64,000 nt of DNA from Lepidonotus clava (taxonomy: Eukaryota; Annelida; Polychaeta; Phyllodocida; Polynoidae), in the NCBI GenBank assembly GCA_936440205.1, contig OW387135.1:23972792-24036791 (forward strand). Direction: 5' to 3'. This document shows positions 46,519 through 57,304 of the stretch, piece after piece (the first letter of the stretch is position 1; each line of letters begins with the position of its first letter). A program made the position numbers and the translations under genes. The notes beneath the pieces were generated by a model. The model was given only the letters and a program-made list of their open reading frames with translations. It was not told the DNA's origin and did not search any database.

Positions 46519-48263
46519 CGCTCCCCGGGCTACGTTCCTGGGGAAAAAGACCCAGGCGATCACTGGGATTGGCGGTTGTTGACAAATGACCAAACAATGA
46601 AACTTTTAGGTTAAATAAAGTTTATTTAGATAACTCCTTTGTTACAATATTACTCCAAGTAAATAAACAAACCAATTACAAAATGGTTTACAAATATCTG
46701 ACAATGTTTCCAGAATAAGTTCTGAACCAAAATATAAAATACAAGGTTACAGAATAAAGTTCACAAAATACCCTTTGACAAAAAGGCAAATACTTTCTAA
46801 TAAAAAGGCCAAATACCAAGTCTGCTTTAGGGGAAAAAAACACTACAAAACTTGTGGGGAAAACATCAAACTCACCTAGTCCTAAAAAGAACTAGGTATA
46901 ACTTTCTCAGTCTAAAAAGACATGAGCAACACAGGCCACCACAAAGTCTCACAAACAAACTAGGGTTACCTTCTCAGGTCAAAACCCTATACCAGCCAAC
47001 CAGGCTATAACACCACAGTGAGACAAAACCAGTCTAAAACTCTGCCCCTCAGTGTCCACTATATAATACCAGAGCACAGACCGGGTAGAGAGCACCCTGC
47101 TCCAGACTCTCCAGTGCCCCAAACCCACTCCCCTGGAGCTCCCCTGGAGTAAACAATGCTGTGCTCTGATTGGTCAGTCAAGGAGGGAGAGCAGGCCTCC
47201 CATTGGTCAGAAAGGGAGCACTCTGATTGGCTTGTTCAGACCGTCCGTCCGGTCGCCGAGTTGGGAGACCGGGCCGCGCGGTAAGTGTGTTGACGGGCCG
47301 GGCTGCAGCAAGCCCCGGCCGCCACAGAACTCCACTCGCCGTGGGCCGTCGAGGATCGCCACACGCCCCCCTCCTTGGACCAATGCGCCCTCGCATTGTT
47401 ACCAAAGCAAATAGTACAAAACAGTCCAAAAATACATAAAAATACAGTACAAAATACATGGAACATGGAACAGTACAGTACAAAATACATAGAACATGGA
47501 ACAGTACAGTACAAAATACATAGTACAGTCAAAAATACGTGAACAGTATAAAATACATAAACAGTATAAAATACATGAACAGTGTACTGTTTCACAAGTT
47601 CAGTACAGAACTAGGAAAAACATGAAAATACACATAAAATTCTCCTAAATAAAAGTCTCTTTGGTGAAATTCTATTTCCTTATGTCCCCAAGTTGATCAG
47701 ACTGTCCTTAGTCTTCCTCCGTTGAGCTCCTGCCAAAGTCAGGGCGCAGTGCCGGCCACAAGGCCAGCTTCGCCCTTGGTCACGGTGTTCTTCCAGACAG
47801 CACATCTCCAGACAGCACATCTCTCCCAAACCAAAATCTCAAAAAGCAAAATTCAGCACTTCCAGGATCAATATCCAAGGTAGATATTACACAGGGATTT
47901 CAAGGTTATCAGCTTACCAGAGGGATCACAGAACCTGCTCAAAGCAAAGGTTTGTCACCCATCACGCTGACCTTACATCTTCCCATCTCTCACTTCTCAG
48001 TGAACTACAAACATAACAATGAGCTACGTGAACCTCTGTTTAACAGCAAACAAACTGCTTGTTCTGAACAAGTAAGCTTCTCAGGTGACAGTCCACCTGC
48101 CTTTCCTCCTGATCATACTTAAAGGGCAATTCCCCCTTCAGATCAAACAGCACATCATCAACCAGTCCATCAGAACATGCAAGCCTCCCAGCAACAATAC
48201 CTCTATTGTAAATCTGGAATCCAGCTTAGATAGCCACAATAGTCTACCGGGCACAGAGGATCG
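46514..48263 (-). mobile_element. 1.75-kb insert in element B, probably a solo LTR in minus orientation
   Basis: It interrupts pol between RNase H and integrase. Minus-strand features fit an LTR: three CCAAT boxes (about 47166-47230), a TATTATATAG TATA box at about 47060, an AATAAA downstream near 46620, and TG/CA-type ends (46514 and about 48255). The direct repeat TAGTG at 46511-46515 and 48264-48268 may be the target duplication, which would put the ends at 46516 and 48263. A minisatellite of ACAGTACAGTACAAAATACA units fills about 47430-47590. No coding part is seen. A non-LTR origin is possible. Confidence 0.5.
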
Positions 48264-48265
48264 TA

Positions 48266-49363
48266 GTGCCACTGAGCATGCATTCAAATATGTTGTCACA
48301 AGTACATGAGTCCCATCTAGGCATCTCTAAGTGCAAACAGAGAGCACGGGAAGCCCTATACTGGCCAGGCATGAACCAACAGATTGAGGACCAAGTAAGT
48401 GACTGTGCTGCATGTAATGCTTACCAGAACTCTCTACCAAAGGAAACACTTCGCCCGACAAAGACACCCGAGTTCCCATGGTCAGAGATCGCATCGGACA
48501 TCATGGAATGGGAAAAGGAGCATTACATCGTCACCATAGACTATTTCTCAAAGTACATCGAGGTTGACAAGCTGTCGGACCTAACCAGTCATGCCACTAT
48601 AGACGCGCTAAAGGCACAGATAAGTCGCCACGGTATCCTGGAGAAACTTCGCACGGATAACGGTCCACAGTATGACTCTCGTGAGTTCATGGACTTCTGC
48701 GAGGATTATGGCATTGAGCACCATACATCGTCTCCTAAGTACCCGCAGTCTAATGGGGAGGCGGAGAGGGCCGTACAGACTGTTAAAAGACTCTGGTCCA
48801 AGTGTGCTGACAAACATCTAGCACTACTTGACTATCGCACCACACCGCTGGAAAGCTGTGGCCTCTCACCAGCACAGCTTAACATGTCCCGCAGACCCAG
48901 GAACAAAATCCCAATCGCTAGGGATCTTCTGAAACCAAGGCTGTACAACCTTAAGGAGGTTAAAAAGGACTTAGAGAAGGACAAGGAAAAACAGCGATAT
49001 TCCTATGACAAGAAGGCAAGCAAAGACTTACCGGTTCTCGTACAAGGGGACCCAGTCCGCATGGCGCCTTTCCCAGGTGCTAAGCAGTGGCTGCCGGCAA
49101 CTGTCGTTGGCCATCATCATGCTCCAAGGTCCTACGTTGTGGAGTATAACGGGAGGAAATACAGGAGGAACAGGAAACACCTGCATCTGTCAACTTACCG
49201 GGCTCATGACAGACCACCGCAGACCTTACCGAACAGCTCGCCTACTCCAACCCCACAGGCTAGAGCTGACACCACCATCGCTGTTCAGAGTAGCAAAGCT
49301 AATGTTACTCCGGACACTCTACTCTACAACTTCCCTTTGTTTAGAAGTTATGTTAAAGTTTGA
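48266..49363 (+). CDS. Element B: integrase part
   Basis: HESHLGISK ... CAACNAYQ is the HHCC zinc-binding part. The core shows the three acidic positions (DIMEWEKEHYIVTIDYFSKY, TDNGPQY, NGEAERAVQTVK), followed by a C-terminal part (SYVVEYNGRKYRRNRKHL) and a Pro/Thr tail without a chromodomain. It is separated from the RT part by a 1.75-kb insert. Confidence 0.88.
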   Translation: MPLSMHSNMLSQVHESHLGISKCKQRAREALYWPGMNQQIEDQVSDCAACNAYQNSLPKETLRPTKTPEFPWSEIASDIMEWEKEHYIVTIDYFSKYIEVDKLSDLTSHATIDALKAQISRHGILEKLRTDNGPQYDSREFMDFCEDYGIEHHTSSPKYPQSNGEAERAVQTVKRLWSKCADKHLALLDYRTTPLESCGLSPAQLNMSRRPRNKIPIARDLLKPRLYNLKEVKKDLEKDKEKQRYSYDKKASKDLPVLVQGDPVRMAPFPGAKQWLPATVVGHHHAPRSYVVEYNGRKYRRNRKHLHLSTYRAHDRPPQTLPNSSPTPTPQARADTTIAVQSSKANVTPDTLLYNFPLFRSYVKV

Positions 49364-49570
49364 GATCTGTTTAGACTTAGAGTCTATATATATTTTTAAA
49401 AAAGGTTATGACTTAAGATTACTAGTCAAAGTATGCTTAAACAAAGACGGTGCTTAAAGACTAAAAAAGAAAAGACACTTGAAGTTAATATAAACTTGCC
49501 TAAGATCTGAAGCTGAAGAAAGACACTGGAAAGACTTGAAGTAACTTTATAGTAAGACCGTTACTTGGTC

Positions 49571-50197
49571 ATATGTGACCAGCCGAGGGGAAAGGGTACT
49601 CCAAGGTTTCCATATTTACTATCCTAAACCTAATATTTAAGGAGATATGAGTAGATTTATGAAAAATACTGATAATTTTGTCTTAAACCAACTTTTTGTG
49701 TAGAATTCATTTATCATACTCAAAACGTTCTATCGTGAAGGAATTTTTCTCTATTTGGAATGTCAATGGAACGTTTCAATATTGATAAATGACCTAATTC
49801 ATTCTATTTGGTTGCCATGGAAACTGAAAGTCATGAGATTTTCATAAAATAGTGTAAGATGTGAGAAACAATCATTTTCTGGTCTGCATATCGAAAACAG
49901 GATAGATTTATCATTTCTGGTTAAAAAATGATGGATGAAATTGTGTTTTTGAATATTATCTCATAATTATGATAAATAATGATAATTTATGCAAAATCTC
50001 AATAAATACAAGAAAATTAAGCTTTTCCTCATTTTCCGGTATACTGATAGTGTCAGGTTTAAAGGCACATAACTTCCTTAATTATTATCCGATTTGGACA
50101 TGCTTGATATCATTTGAAAGCTAAGAACATGCTCTACAATAATAATTTAATAGCAAATCCCGCGCGGAGCACCCTTTCCCCTCGGCTGGTCACATAT
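49571..50197 (+). mobile_element. MITE family M1, copy in element B
   Basis: Inverted ends ATATGTGACCAGCCGAGGGG and CCCCTCGGCTGGTCACATAT extend inward as AAAGGGT. The AT-rich 627-bp interior has no coding potential. It matches, in opposite orientation, the copy at 52496-53108, diverged at many sites. Outside the shared core the two copies differ in the first bases of the ends. Confidence 0.9.
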
Positions 50198-50897
50198 ATG
50201 TAACAAGATCATATATCCTTTCTCTTAGAGGAAAAAAGGGAGATGTAATGTATGTTCGTTTTGCAGCATCCCCATTGTAGTACCTATTGTTGGCACCAGT
50301 AAACTAACTGACTTTCAGCATCACTCCATCTTTGTTGCTAGTCATCACACCATGTACCCCCCGACTGGCGAGGTGGGGCAAGAAGAGAGACTAGAGGAAA
50401 TCGAGCAAATGGTGGAAGGAGTACGAGTGGTTAGACTTGGGGCAACAGACGTCAACCTTCTAGAGGAGTTTGATATACCTCCACTCATGGTGGCACAAGT
50501 GGCTGTGCAGACCAAGCTGGGGAAGAAGGATCAGTTGGCTGTTGTCATGGCAGGACGTGGCCCCGTGTTGGAGGTGGTGGAAGGCACTATGGTAATGTGT
50601 GTGTAAACAAGAGGCCATATTGGGTAGTTAAGCTATTTAATAACAGGTGGCAGTACTGAAGTGGTACATAGTAGTACATAGAATAACCACTGGTGGTGGC
50701 AGGGAGCAGGCTAATACTACATCTCCCCTTTTAAGATGGTTATCTTTACTTAGCACTTTAGACTAAGCCAATAGTTCAATGTTTAGAATAAAAGTTAAGT
50801 TCTAATGTTTGTCAACTGAACAGTCTTTTAAAGATAATTCTTCAGAGGATAGTCTTTTCAGATTACTTAAGACTGAGAACAATTATTAGTCTACATG

Positions 50898-50965
50898 CTT
50901 CTTTTACAGTCTATGATCTTCTTTTACAGTCTATGATCTTCTTTTACAGTCTATGATCTTCTTTA
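50898..50965. repeat. 20-bp tandem repeat, about 3.4 units, in element C
   Basis: CTTCTTTTACAGTCTATGAT is repeated three times without visible change, followed by a partial unit. It lies in the 3' non-coding part of element C. Confidence 0.9.
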
Positions 50966-52495
50966 GACGTTCTTTGAGGAAGTGTGTGAAGTTCATCAGT
51001 GGACTACCTCAGAACTTTGGGGTTTATTCTGCCCAGTACACACTAGAGATCTAGCCTCTGTCTCGGTTTTATGACACGACCCTATCTGGTGGTCATGCCC
51101 GTAGCCTCGCTGTCTGGAGCTTTAGCGAGGGACCGCCTTTCATTAGTTGAGCTCGCTGGTTGGTCATGAGCAGGTGATCTCTCGTTGGTGCCGGTGTGCA
51201 CAAGAGCCTGTCTGTTCCTTCTTATTGAAGATCCTGTCTCGGTCAGGAACTGGTAGGACCGGGGACTGGTGAGGCCTTCCTGGACTTCACCAAATTTATT
51301 TTTATCCCTGATCCACACAGTGTCTCCGTTGGTGTGAGGTGGTAATGAGACTGTGTGATGGCGGAGATTGAAGTTGAGTGCGGACTTATCCCTGCAGTTT
51401 TCTTCCTTTGCCTGCAGCTTCTCCTGGTCATCATTTGGTTGTTTTTTGAGCATGTCTCGAGTGGTAGGGAGAGTTGACTGCAAGTTCCACTTCATCAGAA
51501 GTTGACATGGAGATTGTCCATTCTGGAGAGGGGTGGTGTGGTAGGCCAGAAATCCAAGGTGTGGATCGGAGTTCTTCTTTAGGATGTTTTTAGCGGTCTG
51601 GACCGCGCGCTCTGCCTCACCATTAGACTGTGGGTAAAGCGGAGAGGAGGTGAAATGAACAAAGTTGTACTCCTGGGAGAGGGCTTTGAAACCCTCTGAA
51701 GCGTACTGCGGCCCATTGTCAGAGATGACATAGTCAGGTATACCATGAAAACTGAAGATATACTTTAAAGCTTCTATGGCATGTCGTCTGAGCCAGGTGT
51801 CTGCCCTCGATCCATCTTGAGTAGTAGTCTACGACCACGATGTACATCCACTTGTAGCAACACTGTCCCCAGGCCATTCTGGCACACGTCAGCTGCCACA
51901 ATGGTGTGTCGAAGGCGTCCTCTTGAGCTGTGTCCCAGATCCACTCGCAGTCTTTTCGGAGCAGTTGGCGTAGAGGCTCGTTTATGGTAGCCAATTCTGG
52001 GATGAACTTTGAGAGTTGGTTAACCATCTCGTTGAACCGTTGAAGCTCAGTTATGTTCCCAGGTCTTGGAAAATCCCGGACGGCCCTCGTCTTCTCAGGG
52101 TCTGCGTCGATTCCTTCGGATGTGATGATGTGTCCCAGGAAAGTGATCCTCGTTTTGGAGAACTCACATTTGTTGTTGAGTGTGAGACCAGCAGTCTGCA
52201 GTCGTTTTAGCACTGCCCTGACGAGCTGATTGTACTCATGGAGGATACTAGTCATCGTGCACTGAAAGATTTCCGGCGCTGAGCTGATCCCAAATGGCAG
52301 GCGGCCGAATGGTGTGATGAAGCTAGTCAGCAACCGGGACTGGCTGTCAAGGGGAATTTGCCAGAACCCAGAGTTAGCGTCCAGCTTGCTGAAGACTCGG
52401 GAACCCTTGACTTTGGCTAGATTTACGTCGACTGTGGCCATGGGATGGACCTCGTGTTGAACTGCCTTGTTGAGGGGTGTAAGGTCTACACAGAT

Positions 52496-53108
52496 GGACA
52501 GCCGAGGGGAAAGGGTACTCCGTGCGGGATTTGATATTAAATTGATGTTGTAGAGCATGTACTTAGCTTTCAAATGAAATCAAGCATGTCCAAATCCGAC
52601 CATTATTAAGGAAGTTATGGGCCCTTAAGCCTGACACTGTCAGGATAGCGGAAAATGAGGAAAAGCTTAATTTCCTTGTATTTATTGAGATTTTGCATAA
52701 ATTATCATAAATTATGATAATTATGCATAAATATTAGAAATCACTATTTTATCCATTATTTTTCAACCAGAAATGATAAATGTATTCTGTTTTCAATGTA
52801 GAGTCCAGAAAATGATACTTTCTCATAGTTAATACAATTTTATCAAAATCTCATTAATTTTAGTTTCCATGGCAACCAAATAGAATGAATTCTGTGAATA
52901 ACCCGTATTAAAACATTCTATTGACATTCCAAATAAGGGAAGATTCCATCGTGATGGAATGTTTTAGATATGGGAAATGAATTCTACACAAAAAGTTGGT
53001 TTAAGAGTAAAGTATCACTATTTTCCACAAATCTACTCATATCTCCTTAAATATTAGGTTTAGGACAGCAAATAGAAACCTTGGAGTACCCTTTCCCCTC
53101 GGCTGTCC
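52496..53108 (-). mobile_element. MITE family M1, copy inside the RT region of element C
   Basis: Inverted ends GGACAGCCGAGGGGAAAGGG and its mirror CCCTTTCCCCTCGGCTGTCC are perfect over at least 26 bp, ACTCC included. ACAGAT flanks both sides (52490-52495 and 53109-53114). Opposite in orientation to the copy at 49571-50197. Length 613 bp, non-coding. End and target size suggest a hAT-like or related superfamily, not settled. Confidence 0.92.
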
Positions 53109-56100
53109 ACAGATTCGTACCAAGCCCTTGGCCTTGGGAACACACACCATACCAGAGCACCATGACATTGGCTCCTTGACCTCTGAGATGACTCCCTGAT
53201 TCTCCATTGTTTCCAGTGTTTCTTCCACTTTTCCCAGAAGAGGATGTGCGATTCTCCTAGCAGTGTAGAGGCACATGGGCTGAGCGTCAGGGAGAAGTGC
53301 AATCCTGTATGGATTTTCCAGGCAGCCAAGTCCCTTGAAGAGGTCTGGGAACTCAGCTCAGAAGTCTGGTACTCCTTCTACATTGTAGACCGCTTCTGTC
53401 GGCTTAAGGAGTTGAAGATTTTGATAAGCCTTTTTGCTAAGCAGCTTTTGGTGTTGTCCCTGCATCACAAGGATGTCCTCAAGCGTAGTTTCACCATTGA
53501 TTTCCAGTGTGGCGTTGGGGATCGTTCCTGTGACGCAATCAGTGAGGTCAACGTTCCCTGCTCCACGGAACTGACGTGTGTTGGGCTGTGGAGGAAAGTC
53601 TTTCAGCCAGGGTGTTTTCTCACTGATGATAGTGACCCCAGCGCCACTGTCAAGCTTTAAGGTAGTGGGGTGCTGGTTGACGTGTAAATCTGAGGTCCAG
53701 AAGTCAGCGTTGAAGGACTTTTTACCTCACCCAAGAATGCTACGTTGACGTAGTCACCATCCTCTACTTTGTGGACGGACTTGCACGACTTGCATACGCT
53801 AGCATAATGTCCATTTTTCTTGCACTTATGGCACTTTGCATCACAAACAGGGCAGACTTTTCAGGGATGTGCTGGAGTTGCGCCACACCAGACGCATTCT
53901 GCTTGTCTGTTGACTGTGGCTTCTGCTTGTTGGACTGGGTGGCTGGCTGTTTCCCTTTCTGCGTAGTCTTCTTGTTCTTCTGTTTTGGTTTACCGCTCAC
54001 ATGGTCAACCGATTCCTTGGTAGTAGTGTCAGCAGACACGTGTTGCTTGTGGCTCCTTGAAAGTTTAGTGGCACGAAGACACTCTATGCAACGGTTGAGG
54101 TCAGGGATGGGACGTTCTCTGAGAAGGCGATCTCGGCAGATGTTGTCTGTAGTGCTGATAACCAACCGGTCGTGGATGAGGCTGTCTTTGAGTGTGCCGA
54201 ACTTGCAGGATTCGGCAAGCTGTCATAGGCGAACGCCGTATTCGTCCACAGTTTCACTTTTCTGATTGGTGCTGTTCAACTTGTAATGCTCAAAAAGTAC
54301 ATGTCGCTGTGGTACAAAGTGGCCCCGTAGTTCCTCTATGATGCGTCTTGGGTTCACTTTGTCCTACTCTGACAGACTGGGTAGGCTCTTCATAACCTTG
54401 AGACAGTCAGGACCCATTACTGTGCAGAGCGTGGCAGCCACCTGAAGTAGCCCTGGTGGGTTAGGTGAGCCGTCGGCCTTTGTTAACTTCTCAGTCAGCT
54501 GTGTTGAGATGACATAGTAGTTCCAGGCACTTTTGAAGTCCTTCCAATTTTCTGCAACATCCCCGTGCAGAACCATGGGTGACGGTGCTGGAATCTGGTA
54601 GGTAGCCATTTTTGAAAATCCTATAGACTTGTATAGTACTTATTCTATGTTGTTAGCTTTGACTGTATTTGTAGCCTGAGCAAATGCCAAATTTCCATAT
54701 ACTACTATTATGGAAAATTTGGCAGGGGTTTCCTGTGCTAGTTTGAAGTAGTAGGAAGGCATCAGTACTCTTCCAATCCTCTTTATTATACTTAGATAAA
54801 CAAGAACAATCCCAACGTGGCTGGCTTCATCCCGGGCTAGCGGGAAGCAGGGCCCCTTCCTACAACACTAATAGGGCCGATCATATCATGGAAAATAGAC
54901 ATTCTTGCAACGGGCTACGACATTTCCCCTAATATGTTTTTTGGTCAAGCTGGGCAAAATACAGGCTATTTACACAAAATACAAACTCAATAGTCCATGT
55001 ATAACAGTATGACAAATTATAGGCGATGTTAGATGGTTGGAGGATGGCTCAGTTGCTGGTTTGATGCCATGTGTTCACAGTCCTATGTTCTCCTATAGGC
55101 TGAGTATGGGGGATCCAGTTTGAGTCCAGTGTGAATAATCCAGGGGATTTGGGCTGCCCCTCAGTGTCCCTCCTTAGTCTCTGGTATCTTATAGGTTTCC
55201 CTGCCGAGGAGATTTGAGTGTCACTGTATTGTGTCCTTAGTTATAGGTCAAAACTGCTGGAAGCATATTATGTTAATGTGTGTAAACAAGAGGCCATGTT
55301 GGGTAGTTAAGCTATTTAATAACAGGTGGCAGTACTGATGTGGTACATAGTAGTCATAAAATAACCACTGGTGGTAACAGGGAGCAGGCTAATACTACAG
55401 GCACGACAGCATTGGGGCATGACACGAGGCACGATGACAGGAGGACAAACTGGCACAGGTGTGATGGCGAACATGGGGGACACCAGACACAAGACGTCAG
55501 GCCAGCGGCTGCCACGCTACCACTTTATCTTTACCGACTTGATGTTAGGGCCCGGAAGGCTGGGAATGACAAAATGTTAGCACAGAGCATGAGCTAAGCC
55601 CAGGTTTATGAGTAAAAGGACATGAAGGTCTTGCATTTTCCCCCTATGACACGAATGTGCATGCACACACACACACACATCTTTCCACCACCCCAATCCT
55701 TTTTCATCCTCCCCAAGCGTATACGCCTGTCCTTCTCCCTCCACACCAAGAACAGTCCACCCTCGTTGACAAGAGGTACATCTCCCGATCAGCACCTCCA
55801 CATTTACTCATGTTCCTATTCCCAGGACAAGGCCGGGCACGTGTGAAAAGAAACGAATCCCCTAAGCCTAGAAGTACGACGACCAACCTCCCCTAAGCCT
55901 AGAAGCACGACAACCAACCTCCATATCCTTTGTTCATATTTTTCGCCACATTATCATGATAACATTACTTTTTTTGACCACGATTTGAATAAATGACGTC
56001 CCCCATTATATTACCCACAATGAAATTTTTATAGATGAATAGAATGTTTTTAGTTGTTATTCTTAATATCTTGAAAATTCTAATTCTTCTAATCCTCAAA

Positions 56101-56931
56101 TTTAAAGAAAATATGCATCATTTGCTTGCTTTTATTAATACATGTAACTCACTTAATAATGAACTTAAAGCAAAAACCCAGATATATCCCACTAGGTCAC
56201 GAATTCCCACATTTGGTCATAGATATCAGAACTGAAATTTATATATATTCAGCCTTTTGCAATTCTTTATACACTTACATGTGACCAGTCACGGGTTTTG
56301 GTAACCTAGAGGGGTATTGGGCAATTTGCCCTATATGTCCATTATTAAGTGAGTTAGTGATAAAAACAAATTAATGATTCATATTTTCCTGAAAATGTGT
56401 ACTGGGGGGACACAAAAACAAACAAAAACCCATGTGTCACCAAACTTGATTTTAGATAATGTAAGGTAAAGGGAAATGGTTATACTCTAGCAGTCTATGG
56501 GAACTAACTCACCAGACCTCATAAAATTGTTCATAGGAAGCCGAACAACATTTAGAAATGTAGGGGTTTATATTGAAATTATTCTACCAGAACAAAATTA
56601 ATTGAAACCTTCACCACTCCAGTTTTAAGCACGTTCCTCTTAAACTCTTTCCTTCATTAAAAAATTACTTGTTTGCCCAGACTGCTAACATTTCTTGTTT
56701 TGTATTAGAACTAAGTCCATATAATGCTATTGTACTGAGGCGGGTGGTCAGTCCATGCTCAGTAAGCTTAGCATAGTGTTTACATCAGCGCACGCCTTAG
56801 CTATAACTCTTTGTCAAAGTCACAGAGTAAGGAGGAGTCTAGGTAATGACGTTTATTATATACCAAGTTCGGAGCGCCTATTCCTTCAGCATTGTACTTC
56901 CCCGCGAGGAAAGGTGGGGTAATCAACAGCG

Positions 56932-56981
56932 TTATTTCCCCGCAGGGAAGTAATCTGAATTATTTCCCCGCAGGGAAATAA
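56932..56981. repeat. Two near-palindromic TTATTTCCCCGCAGGGAAATAA motifs, 28 bp apart
   Basis: TTATTTCCCCGCAGGGAAGT (56932 on) and TTATTTCCCCGCAGGGAAAT (56960 on) each run 22 bp; arms TTATTTCCC/GGGAAATAA flank a CGCA core. A third, weaker form (CTTCCCCGCGAGGAAAGG) precedes them. They lie 200-250 bp upstream of a possible first exon. The function is unknown. Confidence 0.7.
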
Positions 56982-57197
56982 CAGTTCGAAGTTCGGCGTG
57001 GAAACTACGTAAACAAGCCTCAAACCACGCCAAAATTGTCTCATTTGATCAAAATACAACGTGAAATTACCAGAAAGTTGTTCGACAACGTTGATTCCAC
57101 CGCCATCTTGTGTATTTTGCGGATATGAAACGCCAGACAGCGTGGCAGTGCAAGGCTAGAACTCTCCTCTGAGGAGGTGCATTCAACGCATCCGGCA

Positions 57198-57231
57198 ATG
57201 GCGGCGCCCAGCACGCAAGCAGGCGAGCGAG
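57198..57231 (+). CDS. Possible first coding exon of an unrecognised plus-strand gene
   Basis: An ATG in good context (GGCAATGG) begins MAAPSTQAGER and runs into a 5' splice site GCGAG|GTAAAT at 57231. The surrounding DNA is GC-rich with CCATCTTG and GCGGCGCCC strings typical of animal promoters. I found no matching second exon before the EF-hand gene, so this is a weak call. A second ATG with a 5' splice site (57596-57618, CAC|GTGAGT) lies downstream. Confidence 0.25.
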
Positions 57232-57304
57232 GTAAATAAAGAGAATTCGTCTTATTTTTTTACATATCTTCAACATAGGCGGGTATTTGATATATAATAA
57301 AACA

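Larger units (their letters stand above)
43123..50349 (+). mobile_element. Ty3/Gypsy LTR retrotransposon (element B), young LTRs, carrying two later inserts
   Basis: Very short 106-bp LTRs, 43123-43228 and 50244-50349 (TGTAATGTATGTTCG ... GTCATCACA), differ at one site in my reading and are flanked by the exact 5-bp duplication CCATG (43118-43122 and 50350-50354). A TGG primer-site start follows the 5' LTR and the polypurine tract GAGGAAAAAAGGGAGA abuts the 3' LTR. It sits in the gag-protease region of the outer element. Pol is split by an LTR-like insert (about 46514-48263), and a MITE (49571-50197) occupies the 3' non-coding part. Otherwise the coding parts look whole. Confidence 0.95.
50588..55399 (-). 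mobile_element. Ty3/Gypsy LTR retrotransposon fossil (element C), broken
   Basis: LTRs of about 134 bp (50588-50721) and 131 bp (55269-55399) differ at roughly eight sites, so it is older than elements A and B. The target duplication GGCAC is exact (50583-50587 and 55400-55404), and the polypurine tract AAAAGGGGAGA abuts the 3' LTR on the minus strand. Parts in order on the minus strand: gag (about 54.61-53.76 kb), protease and RT (about 53.7-51.8 kb, split by a MITE) and integrase (about 51.7-51.08 kb). It is broken in several places, at a guess six or more, and part of pol is missing. It lies about 10 bp inside the right LTR of the outer element. The stretch 54660-55268 before gag is long and may hold a further LTR-like insert. 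Confidence 0.9.
35961..55950 (+). mobile_element. Outer LTR retroelement fossil, gag-protease type, split by three later elements
   Basis: Two homologous blocks, 35961-36540 continued at 41915-41939 (about 605 bp) and about 50577-50587 continued at 55400-55950 (about 560 bp), share GACACGAGGCAC, CAGCGGCTGCCACGCTACCA, GCCGGGCAC and CCTCCATATCCTT and end CCACA. I read them as its diverged LTRs. Between them, on the plus strand, are gag and aspartic-protease remains (about 42.18-43.12 kb, resuming at 50.35-50.58 kb). With the inserts set aside it is only about 2.7 kb long and no reverse transcriptase is seen, so it was probably non-autonomous. It is broken in several places and is the oldest layer of the stack. 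No target duplication is clear. Confidence 0.75.

Noticed and set aside
47178-47595. Minus-strand frames of 101 and 119 codons in the LTR-like insert
   Set aside because: They are translations of the ACAGTACAGTACAAAATACA minisatellite and the CCAAT-box region; low-complexity Tyr/Cys/Val peptide.
35961-55950. An endogenous retrovirus with envelope
   Set aside because: No envelope-like frame (signal peptide, furin-type site, membrane anchor) follows integrase in any of the elements; all are better read as LTR retrotransposons.
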